Positions 44,473 to 53,439 of a stretch of DNA of 64,000 bases are shown in pieces. The first letter of the stretch is position 1. The number at the start of each line of letters is the position of its first letter. A program made the translations under genes and the position numbers. Source of the DNA: Planctomycetota bacterium (GTDB lineage Bacteria; Planctomycetota; Planctomycetia; Gemmatales; Gemmataceae); assembly GCA_016873225.1 (NCBI GenBank), contig VGXS01000004.1, positions 1 to 64,000 on the forward strand. The letters run 5' to 3'. The notes below the pieces were generated by a model. The model had not been told where the DNA came from. It was given only the letters and a program-made list of their open reading frames with translations, and ran no database searches.

Positions 44473-44822
44473 GATGTTCCTCCGATATTGAAGCCGCTAA
44501 TAGACCATTTCTTTGGTTTACGGAAGAAGGTGTCAATTGCCTTTCAACAATAAAAATTCATGAAAATATGGGGGCTTTGCGAAGAATAATCCCAAGATGG
44601 CGGTTGTGAACTTCGACTGGTTGAAACAATTGGCTCAGTATGCCTGCACCGATGGGATCGAATGTGCCGATTGACGGGATGACGAGGTCAGGAATCCAGA
44701 AAGGCAGCACTTGCCTGTCCAGGATGGAACTGGGCCCGGACCTCGATCCCGACGGATGCTCCAGTCCTTGTGCCGGGAGATTTTCCGGGGGGATAGATCC
44801 GGGATAGGTGAAAGGAGTCACC
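44473..44822. other. Intergenic region between divergent genes (350 bp)
   Basis: No gene is supported here. The left third (44500-44600) is AT-rich compared with its surroundings and probably carries the promoter of the minus-strand propeller gene. The right end holds AAAGGAG, a strong ribosome site for the gene at 44823. Short open frames on both strands lack ribosome sites or recognisable products. Confidence 0.6.
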
Positions 44823-45305
44823 ATGAAGCGTTTCGCTTTCCTTGCGCTTGCCCTCGCCCTTGTGGCCGGCAGCGCATCATCGGCCCAGGCAAGCTGGGCG
44901 CAACTCGGTTACAGCGGCTACCAGCCTTGGTGGAACATTTTTGCCAAGCGCTACAAGGGCCTCACCCCTGAAGAGGAGCGGCTGCAGAAGTTTTGGAGCG
45001 ACTATTACAATGCCATGAAGAACTACTATGGCGCTCTCGATAATATCGATTGGGTAGCCTACTACAAAAACCACGGGTACCAGATTAACAGCTCCTGCTC
45101 AAACGGATATGGAGGCCGGGTCAACTACGCCCCCGTCTTCGTGAGTCCGACCCTGCAATGGGCCGTGCCAGGTGGCGCCATGAACGGCCCGCCAGCCAGC
45201 GGAGCCATGGGCTGCCCAACACCCGGCGGCATGGCCGCCGTCATGCCGGGAGCCGCCTATGGCGCGCCAGGCTACGGTGCCGCCTACGGCGCTCCAGGCA
45301 ACTGA
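44823..45305 (+). CDS. Small secreted protein with Gly/Ala/Pro-rich tail
   Basis: A 160-residue protein with a textbook signal peptide (MKRFAFLALALALVAGSASSAQA). A short Trp/Tyr-rich domain follows (WAQLGYSGYQPWWNIFAKRY, FWSDYYNAMKNYYGALDNIDW). The C-terminal third is low-complexity Gly/Ala/Pro/Met (MPGAAYGAPGYGAAYGAPG). No known family recognised; similar signal-plus-low-complexity proteins are typical of planctomycetes and may be surface material. The ribosome site AAAGGAG is the strongest in this area, suggesting high expression. A hairpin terminator follows. Confidence 0.85.
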   Translation: MKRFAFLALALALVAGSASSAQASWAQLGYSGYQPWWNIFAKRYKGLTPEEERLQKFWSDYYNAMKNYYGALDNIDWVAYYKNHGYQINSSCSNGYGGRVNYAPVFVSPTLQWAVPGGAMNGPPASGAMGCPTPGGMAAVMPGAAYGAPGYGAAYGAPGN

Positions 45306-45340
45306 TCTGATCTCCGAATCCACTTGCCGACACCCCGTTT

Positions 45341-45372
45341 GGCCGGTCCCAAAGGACCGGCCGATTTCATTT
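45341..45372 (+). terminator. Hairpin terminator after the small secreted protein gene
   Basis: GGCCGGTCC / GGACCGGCC is a perfect 9-bp stem (45341-45349 with 45354-45362) around a CAAA loop, followed by GATTTCATTTT. The T-run is interrupted, so the strength as an intrinsic terminator is uncertain. Confidence 0.6.
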
Positions 45373-45518
45373 TGGCCCAACATTTCCAATCCTGCCGGGT
45401 CTGCCACCGACTTGGCATTCCATTTCTGGGCCACCAAATCCATCGAAGCCACATCGCCAAAGAAGGCAGGGTAGGTTTGAACCGATGGCGTCCGCTTGGA
45501 TTGGTCGCCACGACACCC

Positions 45519-45869
45519 ATGGATGAACCCACCATGCACGGCAGCGCGCGAAGTATGGCATTCGGCTTGGCTACCCTGATATTGCTATTAACGGGAACAT
45601 GGGCCCAAGCCCAATATCCCTCACCCCGTCCGCCCTTTACCTACATTTATCCCAAAGCCCCGGACATGATGGGCCCAGGCTTTTTTGTCACCGCTCCTTG
45701 CGGGACCGTTTACGGCCCCAACTATTCAGTCGTCCCCTGCCATATGCCGTTTCAAGGAATGGTACCGGCCCCTTCTTGTGGCGTTGGATTTGGCTCCATC
45801 AATGGATTTCCCGGCGTTCCTTACAACCCGTTCGTGCGAAGCCCGCGGGACTTTTTCATGCTTTATTGA
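45519..45869 (+). CDS. Small secreted protein, Pro/Gly/Tyr-rich
   Basis: A 116-residue protein with a signal peptide (SMAFGLATLILLLTGTWAQA). The mature part is short, rich in Pro, Gly, Phe and Tyr, and has four Cys (two spaced pairs: APCGTVYG / VVPCHMP and APSCGVG). No family recognised. ATG 45519, 45534 and 45555 are all possible starts; the last still keeps the signal. It sits behind another small secreted protein and is followed by a strong intrinsic terminator, so it forms its own short transcription unit. Confidence 0.72.
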   Translation: MDEPTMHGSARSMAFGLATLILLLTGTWAQAQYPSPRPPFTYIYPKAPDMMGPGFFVTAPCGTVYGPNYSVVPCHMPFQGMVPAPSCGVGFGSINGFPGVPYNPFVRSPRDFFMLY

Positions 45870-45900
45870 CTCATGATCTAATTCAATCTCTTGCACCAGG

Positions 45901-45933
45901 AGAGTTGCGGGTTTGCGCCCGCAACTCTTTTTT
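45901..45933 (+). terminator. Strong intrinsic terminator
   Basis: AGAGTTGCGGG / CCCGCAACTCT form a perfect 11-bp stem (45901-45911 with 45918-45928) around a 6-nt loop, followed by a run of six T. This closes the unit of the small secreted protein at 45519-45869. Confidence 0.9.
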
Positions 45934-46061
45934 GTGATGACTTGAACCAATTCATCCAATTTTCTTGAAATGTAAGCTAAGTTTGAAATGTTAGACCGGT
46001 AAATTCTGCATTATTGTACATTTCGTCAAACATGAAACTGGATTGTCAGGAAGGCAAGGAA

Positions 46062-47384
46062 ATGGCCAGGACAGAATCGTCGGAAATCACCGCCGACGCC
46101 TTTCTGCGCCACATTCGCGATTACAGGATCATCCCCGAATCGTCCCTGAACCGGGCATTGGCCAACGCCCCAAGCGGAGCCACCGCCAAAGCCTTGGCGA
46201 CCCACCTCCTCGATTCCAAGCTCCTGACTCGTTTTCAGGGGGCCCGTCTGCTTCAAGGGCAAGGACCAAGCTTGCGCCTTGGCCAATATTTGTTGCTTGA
46301 GGAAATTGGCAAGGGCGGAATGGGGCGTGTGTTCCGGGCCGAGCATTCCACCATGGGTCGGGTTGTGGCGCTCAAGATCCTTTCATCCGACCTCGTCAAT
46401 TCCCCCCGTGCCAAGGAATTTTTCTTTAGGGAGAGGAGGGCCGCCAGCCAGCTAACCCATCCCAACATTGTCACGGCCTTCGACGCCAATGAAGTGGCTG
46501 GGGCCCATTTCCTGGTCATGGAAATGGTGGAGGGCCCCAACCTTGAAAAGCTTGTCAGGGAACGCGGGCCGTTGCCCTATCAGGTGGCCTGCGAATATGT
46601 CCGCCAGGTTGCCACCGGGCTCGACCATGCCTTTGAACAAGGGATGGTTCACCGGGATATCAAGCCCAGCAATATTCTGCTGAAGTCGGAGACCGAACCG
46701 GGAAAAGCCGGCCTTGTCAAAATCAGCGACTTCGGCCTCGCTCGACTGGCCCCTATCAGGGCGGAAAACGCCGGATCGAACCATGGCACAATCATGGTCG
46801 ACGAAAACACCATTATCGGCACACCTGACTACCTCGCCCCCGAGCAGGCCAAAAGCCTTCATCAGGCGGACATCCGTTCTGACATTTACAGCCTTGGTTG
46901 CACACTCTTCTATCTAGTCACTGGCAGGGTCCCGTACCCCGGGACCAAGGGCCTGGAAAAAATCATCAAGCACTCAACGGATGCGATACCCAAGCCCTCG
47001 TCCCTTGTTCCTGGAATTCCGCCCGAAGTGGACGCCCTCGTTGCCAAGATGATGGCCAAGGACCCCGCGGCGCGGTTCCAGAATCCCAAGGAAGCAGCCA
47101 TCGCCATCACCTCGGCCATGGGTGTGGAGGATGCGACCTCAGTTCCCGTGGCTTTGGCCATACCTCAGGTCGAGGCCAACCCGTTCGAGGCGTTCCAATC
47201 CACCTGGAACGAGGCGATCGTCACGCCATTTGAAGACAAGCCGTCAACAACCCCATCCCGTGCACCCAAGGGACCTGTCCCCAAGGCCGTCTTCACTCAT
47301 GGTCAGGCGCTGGCAATAGCCATCGTGGCGTTGGCGATGGTCGCCTCGGCCATGGTGTTCGCCCTGCGGTACCTTGTCGGCTAA
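46062..47384 (+). CDS. Membrane-anchored serine/threonine protein kinase
   Basis: A 440-residue Hanks-type kinase. An N-terminal helical region (about residues 5-75) precedes the kinase domain: glycine loop EIGKGGMGRVF, catalytic lysine in VVALKIL, HRDIKPSN (His197-Arg-Asp199), DFGLARL, and APEQA. All catalytic residues are present. A linker rich in Pro/Thr and one C-terminal membrane helix (ALAIAIVALAMVASAMVFALRYL) follow, with only a few residues beyond, so it lacks an external sensor such as PASTA. Its TAA stop interlocks with the TAG stop of convergent thiE at 47381-47384. Confidence 0.94.
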   Translation: MARTESSEITADAFLRHIRDYRIIPESSLNRALANAPSGATAKALATHLLDSKLLTRFQGARLLQGQGPSLRLGQYLLLEEIGKGGMGRVFRAEHSTMGRVVALKILSSDLVNSPRAKEFFFRERRAASQLTHPNIVTAFDANEVAGAHFLVMEMVEGPNLEKLVRERGPLPYQVACEYVRQVATGLDHAFEQGMVHRDIKPSNILLKSETEPGKAGLVKISDFGLARLAPIRAENAGSNHGTIMVDENTIIGTPDYLAPEQAKSLHQADIRSDIYSLGCTLFYLVTGRVPYPGTKGLEKIIKHSTDAIPKPSSLVPGIPPEVDALVAKMMAKDPAARFQNPKEAAIAITSAMGVEDATSVPVALAIPQVEANPFEAFQSTWNEAIVTPFEDKPSTTPSRAPKGPVPKAVFTHGQALAIAIVALAMVASAMVFALRYLVG

Positions 47385-48490
47385 CCACCCAAAGCCTTCA
47401 ACAGCGCGCTCGCCACGGCGCGAGGATTCTCGCTAGCCGCAAGGCATGCGGAAACCGCCACGCGAACGGCCCCCGCCTCCGCAACCTCAACGATGTTTTC
47501 CGCACTGATCCCACCCAAGGCAAACCATGGAAGTTGGTTTGTCGAGGCGACTTGCCTCACATAATCCAATCCTGGAAACATGGAAAAGTCCTTGGTTCCC
47601 GAGGGAAAAACCGGACCAACACCGGCATAGTCGGCCTTGTCGGCAACCGCGATGTTCCATTGGCCAATCGAGTGCGTGCTTGTTCCAACAACAATTCCAT
47701 TACCCGCGACCCCGCGGGCTTGCGACACGGCCAAGTCGTCCTGACCGACATGTACCCCGTCCGCCCCGCAGAGCATGGCCATGTCTGGACGATCATTGAC
47801 GACAAGCAATGCTCCCGAGGCCTCTGTCCACATCCTCAATAATTCCAATATCGAAAGCCACGACTTGTCCGAAATCGACTTCTCCCTGGACTGAATAATC
47901 CCGACGCCCCCGGCCATCGCCTCCTTGACAGCACGCTCCAGGCCAAGCACGCACGACCTTGCCGAAACAAGAAAATAAACCCTTGTCCTAGCGAGCTTTA
48001 AGAACTTATCATCCCTAAATGATTCAATGTTTCCGCCATGCCCCTCCAAATCGATTCCGGGCACGGTCAGGATCTTTCCCAGTTGTGGGCTTACCATCGC
48101 CGCTAACTGATCCAAAACCAATCCGTGGGCACAGAGTTCCTGCGCAAGCCCGGAATGCAGTCTCAATAAGGCCAAAAGAACAAATTCTGTCGTGAGTTCG
48201 CCCTCATGAAAGGAATCTCGGGCCAAGCAACCCGCAAGGCGGACGACCGCCCTCAATTCAGCGCATAGCTCGGCTACCTGAAATGACTCATTGTGAGGTG
48301 TGACTATCGTTGGCTGGCCGGGTTGACATGCCAGGTCATTGAATCCCGCATTCCGGGCAGCCGATGAGGCGGCGCCTTCAGGGTCTCGAAGCAGAGAAGT
48401 CAGGAGCGCTCGGTGGGGTTCCGTTTCACCGCGACACGCATTGGCTTCGCACAAGGCTCGAAGAAGGGCGGGAGAACAATCGATCCGCAT
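47381..48490 (-). CDS. thiE: Thiamine phosphate synthase with N-terminal Clp-N-like domain
   Basis: A 369-residue fusion. The C-terminal part (about residues 165-369) is ThiE, which joins HMP-PP and thiazole phosphate: VVNDRPDMAMLCGADGVHVGQDD, VGTSTHS, AGVGPVFPSGTKD and FALGGISAENI. The N-terminal 150 residues contain two similar helical units (ALCEANACRGETEPHRALL..LLRDPEG and CLARDSFHEGELTTEFVLLALLRLHSGLAQEL) that look like the double Clp-N repeat of ClpA/ClpC. ThiE alone is normally about 210 residues. No TPP riboswitch consensus was seen upstream, and no other thi genes are near. Confidence 0.9.
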   Translation of the reverse strand: MRIDCSPALLRALCEANACRGETEPHRALLTSLLRDPEGAASSAARNAGFNDLACQPGQPTIVTPHNESFQVAELCAELRAVVRLAGCLARDSFHEGELTTEFVLLALLRLHSGLAQELCAHGLVLDQLAAMVSPQLGKILTVPGIDLEGHGGNIESFRDDKFLKLARTRVYFLVSARSCVLGLERAVKEAMAGGVGIIQSREKSISDKSWLSILELLRMWTEASGALLVVNDRPDMAMLCGADGVHVGQDDLAVSQARGVAGNGIVVGTSTHSIGQWNIAVADKADYAGVGPVFPSGTKDFSMFPGLDYVRQVASTNQLPWFALGGISAENIVEVAEAGAVRVAVSACLAASENPRAVASALLKALGG

Positions 48491-48674
48491 TTCCCGACGC
48501 TCCTTCTCGGCACCCCCGGCAAAACCGATCAGCCCAACACCCGGTCTTCACATTTCAGCAGAAGTTTCTCAATCCCTTGCATTGATGGTAGCGCTCCTTG
48601 TCGATGCTGAATGGGATCACGGCAGGAAGCCCAAGTCAGCCAGCCAGCCTCCAATTCTCCGGGAGTGACATGCC

Positions 48675-49949
48675 ATGCCGAGGGGATCCCGAGACCTCCT
48701 CCGAATGATCGGCCAATCCGCCATTGCCCTGAGCCTGATGGGATTGCGTTGCGAATTCCTGGCAGCCCAGGAAGCCAAGGCCACCAAGGAATCCGGCCAA
48801 GTTCTGGACTTGGAGGCCTGCCTTTCCATGGCCATGGATAAGCAAGCCAGCATTCGCGCGGCGCGAGCCACGCTGCATGCCAACATGGCGAAGTCTGATG
48901 CTCTTGAACGGAGCGGCCGGCTGGGCGCGATCCTTTCAAGCGACCTGAAGGTGCGCCGCCAGCAGGTGCTCCATGGAATTCAAGCCGCCAGGCTGGCGGT
49001 CGAGAAGGCAGAACATGAGACCCGCCAGGCCGTAACCTTCACCTACCTCATGGCAGTCTATGCCAAACAGCAAAGGCGGGAACTCAGCGCGATCCTTACC
49101 AACCTCAAGCAACTTCGCGAAGGCGCCAGCAGGTTGGTGGAACGGTTCCCCGGGCAACTTGAATTGGTCGACATCGCCAACAATGCCTCCGCAAGCAAGG
49201 TTCCAGAAGCCGAAAACGGTTATGAACAAGCCTTGTCAGCGCTTCGCGAGGCTATCGGGACCAGTGACAGGTTAACGCCAGTCAATGATGTGATTCCGGA
49301 AGGCAAATGCTCCATTTCCAATCAGGATGAAGCCATTGCAATGGCTGTGGCCAACCGGCCGGAAATCGGCCAAGCGGAACTAGCCGCCGTCATCTTTGCC
49401 CTGGAAATCGAAGCCCAGTGCCGGATGCGCTTCACCATGGCGGGCAGAACCCTCGCCTCTGGTTCAGACCTCCATTCCATCCTTGTTCCGCTAGGCCAAT
49501 TTGACGAGAAATACCAGCCAGGGGCGATTGCCCCGGAAATGCCTTCGGTCATCCCGGGCAACCGCAGGGACCGCGTGAACCAAGCTGAGATCCTCGCTTC
49601 CCGAGCGACGATCGTTCGCGAAAAAGTCCAAGCTCTTGTTGAATTGGAGGCCGGCAACGCGTGGCTTAGGTACAAGCAAAACGCCGACAAGCTTCCCGTA
49701 CTGGAAAAGGCCATTAAGGTTGCGCACAAGCGCAGCGAGGACCTCAAGGAAGACTTGGGGGGAGACAACAAGGTTTCCCCAAGGGATGTCCTTGAATCTG
49801 GCCTGATCGAGACCACCCTGAAGCAGCAATCAATCGAGGCGAAGCTGGGCGCCATCCAGGCCTTGGCCACCCTTGAGCGGGCGACGGGTGGGGCGTTCAA
49901 GCTTGATTTGGAATGGAAGCCGGTCGCCCCTGGCTCCAAGTCCAACTGA
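48675..49949 (+). CDS. TolC-like outer-membrane efflux protein, short form
   Basis: A 424-residue exported protein with an N-terminal signal (about residues 11-31). The TolC-type repeat starts VLDLEACLSMAMDKQASIRAA, and long Ala/Glu/Lys helices follow, ending AIQALATLERATGG, a typical TolC terminus. It is shorter than the TolC at 7724-9217, and its middle seems to lack some barrel strands. It is followed by a periplasmic binding protein after 55 bp. No pump gene is adjacent. Confidence 0.75.
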   Translation: MPRGSRDLLRMIGQSAIALSLMGLRCEFLAAQEAKATKESGQVLDLEACLSMAMDKQASIRAARATLHANMAKSDALERSGRLGAILSSDLKVRRQQVLHGIQAARLAVEKAEHETRQAVTFTYLMAVYAKQQRRELSAILTNLKQLREGASRLVERFPGQLELVDIANNASASKVPEAENGYEQALSALREAIGTSDRLTPVNDVIPEGKCSISNQDEAIAMAVANRPEIGQAELAAVIFALEIEAQCRMRFTMAGRTLASGSDLHSILVPLGQFDEKYQPGAIAPEMPSVIPGNRRDRVNQAEILASRATIVREKVQALVELEAGNAWLRYKQNADKLPVLEKAIKVAHKRSEDLKEDLGGDNKVSPRDVLESGLIETTLKQQSIEAKLGAIQALATLERATGGAFKLDLEWKPVAPGSKSN

Positions 49950-50004
49950 TTATCTGGATTTCCCCAAATTCTTTTGGTACCCCACACCACGGAGTGACAG
50001 CACC

Positions 50005-50901
50005 ATGCGGTTTTTGGCCAGAACTGCGGCGGCATTCTCGATCCTAGCGATCGCTTCGTTGTTTGTTTCGGGAGGCGCCCAAGCCGCCAAGCCCGAGGAA
50101 AAGCTGAAAGTCGGCATCACCAAGAATTTCTTCCAGAACTTTTCAGAAACCATAGCCAAGTTGGTCATGCAACCGTTCCCTGAAGTCGTGAAAGCGCAAA
50201 CTGGCCTGCCCGGCGAGATCGCCATGTCCCCCGACTCGACTGAACTTTGCGAGAGAATGAAAAAAGGGGAAGCCCACCTCGGAGTGTTTCAGGGTCATGA
50301 GTTTTTCTGGGCTTCCCGGAAATACCCGGAACTCAAGCCACTCATGCTGGCCGTGAATGAGAAAACCCCGCTCAAGGCTTATTTGATCGTGCGCAAGGCT
50401 GATTCAGAAAAGCCGATTTCAGACATGGCTGGCAAGACTCTGGCCATCCCCACCCAAACACGCCCGTTCGCAAGGCTTTGGGTTGAAAGGCGTGGTGTTT
50501 TGCCAGGTAAAGCGCTGCATGAGCATTACGCCAAGGTTTTTCCCATCGGTGACAGCGAGGAAGCGCTGGATAATGTCAGGGATGGGTCGCTGGATCTTGT
50601 TCTCGTCGAGAAGGCTTCATGGGATCGTTACAAGAGAATCAAGCCATCATCCATTGAATCGCTTTCACCCATCATCGAATCGGAAACCTTCCCGAGCACC
50701 GTGATTGCCTACTTCCCCAAATCTGTGCAAAATTCCTATGTAGACAGGTTTAAGAAAGGCATGATGACCGCCGACCAGAACCCGGGCAGCGCCCGCCTTC
50801 TCCAGCTTGTCAAAATTTCTAGTTTTCAGCCCGTACCCGACGATTTCATGAAAGAAGGCGAAAGCCTCATTCAGGCCTATCCTCCAGCCAATCCCAGGTA
50901 A
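50005..50901 (+). CDS. Periplasmic phosphate/phosphonate-type binding protein (PhnD-like)
   Basis: A 298-residue exported protein. Signal MRFLARTAAAFSILAIASLFVSGGAQA, then a type 2 periplasmic-binding fold: LKVGITKNFF at the start, KKGEAHLGVFQGHEF, and DMAGKTLAIPTQTRPFARLWVERRGV, which is the usual DLKGKTVA block. It ends QPVPDDFMKEGESLIQAYP. The nearest groups are PhnD and TAXI/SsuA-type solute receptors. No ABC permease or ATPase is adjacent, so it may be an orphan receptor. Confidence 0.82.
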   Translation: MRFLARTAAAFSILAIASLFVSGGAQAAKPEEKLKVGITKNFFQNFSETIAKLVMQPFPEVVKAQTGLPGEIAMSPDSTELCERMKKGEAHLGVFQGHEFFWASRKYPELKPLMLAVNEKTPLKAYLIVRKADSEKPISDMAGKTLAIPTQTRPFARLWVERRGVLPGKALHEHYAKVFPIGDSEEALDNVRDGSLDLVLVEKASWDRYKRIKPSSIESLSPIIESETFPSTVIAYFPKSVQNSYVDRFKKGMMTADQNPGSARLLQLVKISSFQPVPDDFMKEGESLIQAYPPANPR

Positions 50902-50928
50902 CTCCATCCGGATTTGGATCTTCGTGAG

Positions 50929-50951
50929 GGCGTGGCGTATGCCACGCCTTC
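50929..50951 (+). terminator. Possible terminator hairpin after binding-protein gene
   Basis: GGCGTGGC / GCCACGCC (50929-50936 with 50941-50948) around a GTAT loop, followed only by TTCT. The weak T-run makes it a candidate only, but it sits between one gene and the promoter of the next. Confidence 0.45.
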
Positions 50952-50980
50952 TCCGTTTCCGTGCCGGTCATTCCAAAGCT

Positions 50981-50989
50981 TGCTACAAT
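50981..50989 (+). promoter_or_regulatory. Extended -10 element upstream of the topoisomerase genes
   Basis: TGC-TACAAT fits an extended -10, giving a start near 50996 and a leader of about 25 nt to TTG 51021. It lies inside the open frame that begins at GTG 50961 and so argues for the TTG start. Confidence 0.5.
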
Positions 50990-51020
50990 CCCACCCGTCC
51001 GAAACCGGGAGGAATCTGAG

Positions 51021-53423
51021 TTGGAAAACATCCAGCCCGCATCGCTTCATGAGCAGACACGCGAACGGTATTTGATTTATGCGATGTCGGTCATCACCTC
51101 CCGGGCCCTACCCGATGTGCGGGATGGTCTCAAACCGGTCCAAAGGCGACTTCTCTACACGATGTACAACGACCTCCGCCTCACCTTTGACGGCAGGCCG
51201 AGAAAATGCGCCAAGATCGTTGGCGATGTCACCGGCAACTACCACCCGCATGGGACATCGGCGGCCTACGAGGCGCTTGTGCGGATGGCGCAGGACTGGG
51301 TGCTGCGTGTCCCGTTGGTTCAGGGACAGGGCAACTTCGGTTCCGTGGATGGGGATCCCCCCGCCGCGGAGCGGTACACCGAGGCCAAGTTGAGCGCCGC
51401 ATCCGAGCGGCTCATGGACGAGTTGCGGCAGCGCACCGTCGAGATGCGCCCCAACTACGACAATACCCGCGAGGAACCGGTCGTACTCCCGGCCCAATTT
51501 CCAAACCTTCTGGTCAATGGGTCCTCGGGCATCGCGGTCGGGCTCGCCACCAACATCCCGCCCCACAACCTTGGGGATGTCATCAAGGCTTGCGTTCACC
51601 TCATTGAAGAACCGGAGGCCACTGTGGCCCAGTTGCTCGACAAGCTCAAGGGACCTGATTTCCCCTTGGGGGGCAGGGTTCTCGCCGAGCGATCGGAACT
51701 CCGGCGAATCTACGAGGAAGGGTCCGGGTCCATCCGGATCCGGGGCGAATACAAGGTTGAGGATTCGGGCCGCAAGCCGCAGATCGTTGTCACATCGATC
51801 CCGTATGGCGTTGACAAGGGCAAGCTCGAGGCGGACATCGGTGCCATCATCGAGGACAAAAAACTCCCCAACCTCCTCAACATTGTCAATGAATCCAATG
51901 AAAAGGACGGCCTGCGCGTCGCCCTTGAGATCAAGCAGGGTGCTGATCCCGAATTGATCATGGCCTATCTTTTCAAGCACACGGCCCTTGAAGACACCTT
52001 CAGCTACAACATGACCTGTCTTGTTCCGGTGGAGGGCGATCCTTCACGAACCCGACCCGAGCGCCTGGGCCTCAAATCGATTCTCCGGCATTTCCTCGAC
52101 TTTCGTCTGTCGACGGTTCGCAGGAGATTCGAATTCGAATTGGAGCAATTGCGCAGGCGGATCCATATCCTCGAGGGCTTCAAGGTCATTTTCGACGCCC
52201 TCGACAGGGCCATCAGGCTGATTCGCGAAAGCCAGGGAAAGGCCGATGCCGCGGAAAAGCTCATGCGGGCCTTCGGCCTCGATCAGGTGCAGGCCGATGC
52301 CATCCTTGAAGCCGCCATTTACAGGATCGCGCAGCTTGAAATCCGCAAGATCATGGACGAGTTGCGTGAAAAAACAGAGGAGGCGCGCCGGATAGAGCGA
52401 ATCCTCGCCTCGGAGGCCCGCCTTTGGGGTGTTGTGCGCAAGGAACTCGAGGCTCTTGCCGAGCCCGACCCCAAGACGAAAAACAGCATCGTGGATCGCA
52501 GGCGCACCCGCCTCGGAGCCGATGAGGACGCCATCGAGTTCGATCCGGAAGCCTATATCACCCGTGAAAACACCCATGTGGTCCTCACCCGCGACGGTTG
52601 GATCAAGCGGGTGGGACGACTGGCGTCGATTGAGACGACACGGGTCCGGGAAGGCGATGCCGTGGTCGCGGTGGCGCCGGGGGCCACGCTCGACCATGTG
52701 GTGTTCATATCCGATGACGGAACCGCCTACACCCAGCGAATCAACGATGTTCCACCCAGTTCCGGTTATGGCGAACCCGTCGCGAAGTTTTTCCGGCTGA
52801 CCGATCAGGCCAAGGTGATCACGGCCCTATCAACCGACCCACGCTTTGTCGGCCAGGGCGAAGGCGAGTCTGGACCGTTGCTGCTGGTGGTGAGTTCGGC
52901 CGGGATGGTCCTGCGAACCCCCCTGGATTTCTTCGCGCAGCCCAGCACCAAGGCCGGCCGTCGCTGCATCCGCCTGGGTGAAGGCGAGAAGGTCGTGCAT
53001 GCAGCAGTCGTTCGGGGCGGGGAATCGTTGTTCATGGCCGCCGACTCCGGCCATGTGATCCACTTCGAAGCCGACGAGATACCCATCCTGGCGGGCGCCG
53101 GCAGGGGAGTGATCGGCATGCGGCTTGAGGAGGGCGCCCGCTGCCTGGGAGCCCAGGTGATGCGCTCCGCCTCGGAGAAATTCGTGGTGGAAACGCCGGG
53201 TGGACGGGTGCATGAAATGACCAGCAGGACCGGCCGGGTCGGACGCGGCGGCAAGGGAACGGAACTTGTCAAGCGGGCCGGACTCGAGAAGGTCGTGCCG
53301 GCATCACCCTCACCCGTGAACTGGGACGAGGTTGAGCAGGGGAAACTCTTCGACTCCCCAGCCGAGGCTCCAAGGCCCTCACGCGGGCAAGGCAAGCTTT
53401 TTGGCGAGGATGGCGATCGCTGA
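51021..53423 (+). CDS. parC: Type IIA DNA topoisomerase subunit A (ParC/GyrA family)
   Basis: An 800-residue topoisomerase A subunit that cuts and rejoins DNA. The quinolone-resistance region [20 protein letters not shown] and the active-site tyrosine in AAERYTE (Tyr119) are present, followed by the tower/coiled coil. A C-terminal beta-pinwheel begins around residue 510 ([17 protein letters not shown]). Start chosen at TTG 51021 because GGAGGA lies 6 bases upstream and the promoter is just before. Called ParC rather than GyrA because I see no clear GyrA-box, but this is not certain. parE follows after 16 bp. Confidence 0.88.
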   Translation: MENIQPASLHEQTRERYLIYAMSVITSRALPDVRDGLKPVQRRLLYTMYNDLRLTFDGRPRKCAKIVGDVTGNYHPHGTSAAYEALVRMAQDWVLRVPLVQGQGNFGSVDGDPPAAERYTEAKLSAASERLMDELRQRTVEMRPNYDNTREEPVVLPAQFPNLLVNGSSGIAVGLATNIPPHNLGDVIKACVHLIEEPEATVAQLLDKLKGPDFPLGGRVLAERSELRRIYEEGSGSIRIRGEYKVEDSGRKPQIVVTSIPYGVDKGKLEADIGAIIEDKKLPNLLNIVNESNEKDGLRVALEIKQGADPELIMAYLFKHTALEDTFSYNMTCLVPVEGDPSRTRPERLGLKSILRHFLDFRLSTVRRRFEFELEQLRRRIHILEGFKVIFDALDRAIRLIRESQGKADAAEKLMRAFGLDQVQADAILEAAIYRIAQLEIRKIMDELREKTEEARRIERILASEARLWGVVRKELEALAEPDPKTKNSIVDRRRTRLGADEDAIEFDPEAYITRENTHVVLTRDGWIKRVGRLASIETTRVREGDAVVAVAPGATLDHVVFISDDGTAYTQRINDVPPSSGYGEPVAKFFRLTDQAKVITALSTDPRFVGQGEGESGPLLLVVSSAGMVLRTPLDFFAQPSTKAGRRCIRLGEGEKVVHAAVVRGGESLFMAADSGHVIHFEADEIPILAGAGRGVIGMRLEEGARCLGAQVMRSASEKFVVETPGGRVHEMTSRTGRVGRGGKGTELVKRAGLEKVVPASPSPVNWDEVEQGKLFDSPAEAPRPSRGQGKLFGEDGDR

Positions 53424-53439
53424 CAGGGACGGCACGAAC

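Noticed and set aside
44558-44824. 88-codon open frame on the minus strand between the propeller and secreted-protein genes
   Set aside because: No ribosome site, it covers the strong ribosome site of the plus-strand gene at 44823, and the product is Pro/Ser-rich without features.
48491-48674. TPP riboswitch upstream of the thiE fusion
   Set aside because: I looked for the conserved CTGAGA and ACCTGATCTGG-type segments on the minus strand and did not find them.
50961-51020. Longer A-subunit start at GTG 50961
   Set aside because: It lies upstream of a good extended -10 element and lacks a ribosome site, while TTG 51021 has GGAGGA.
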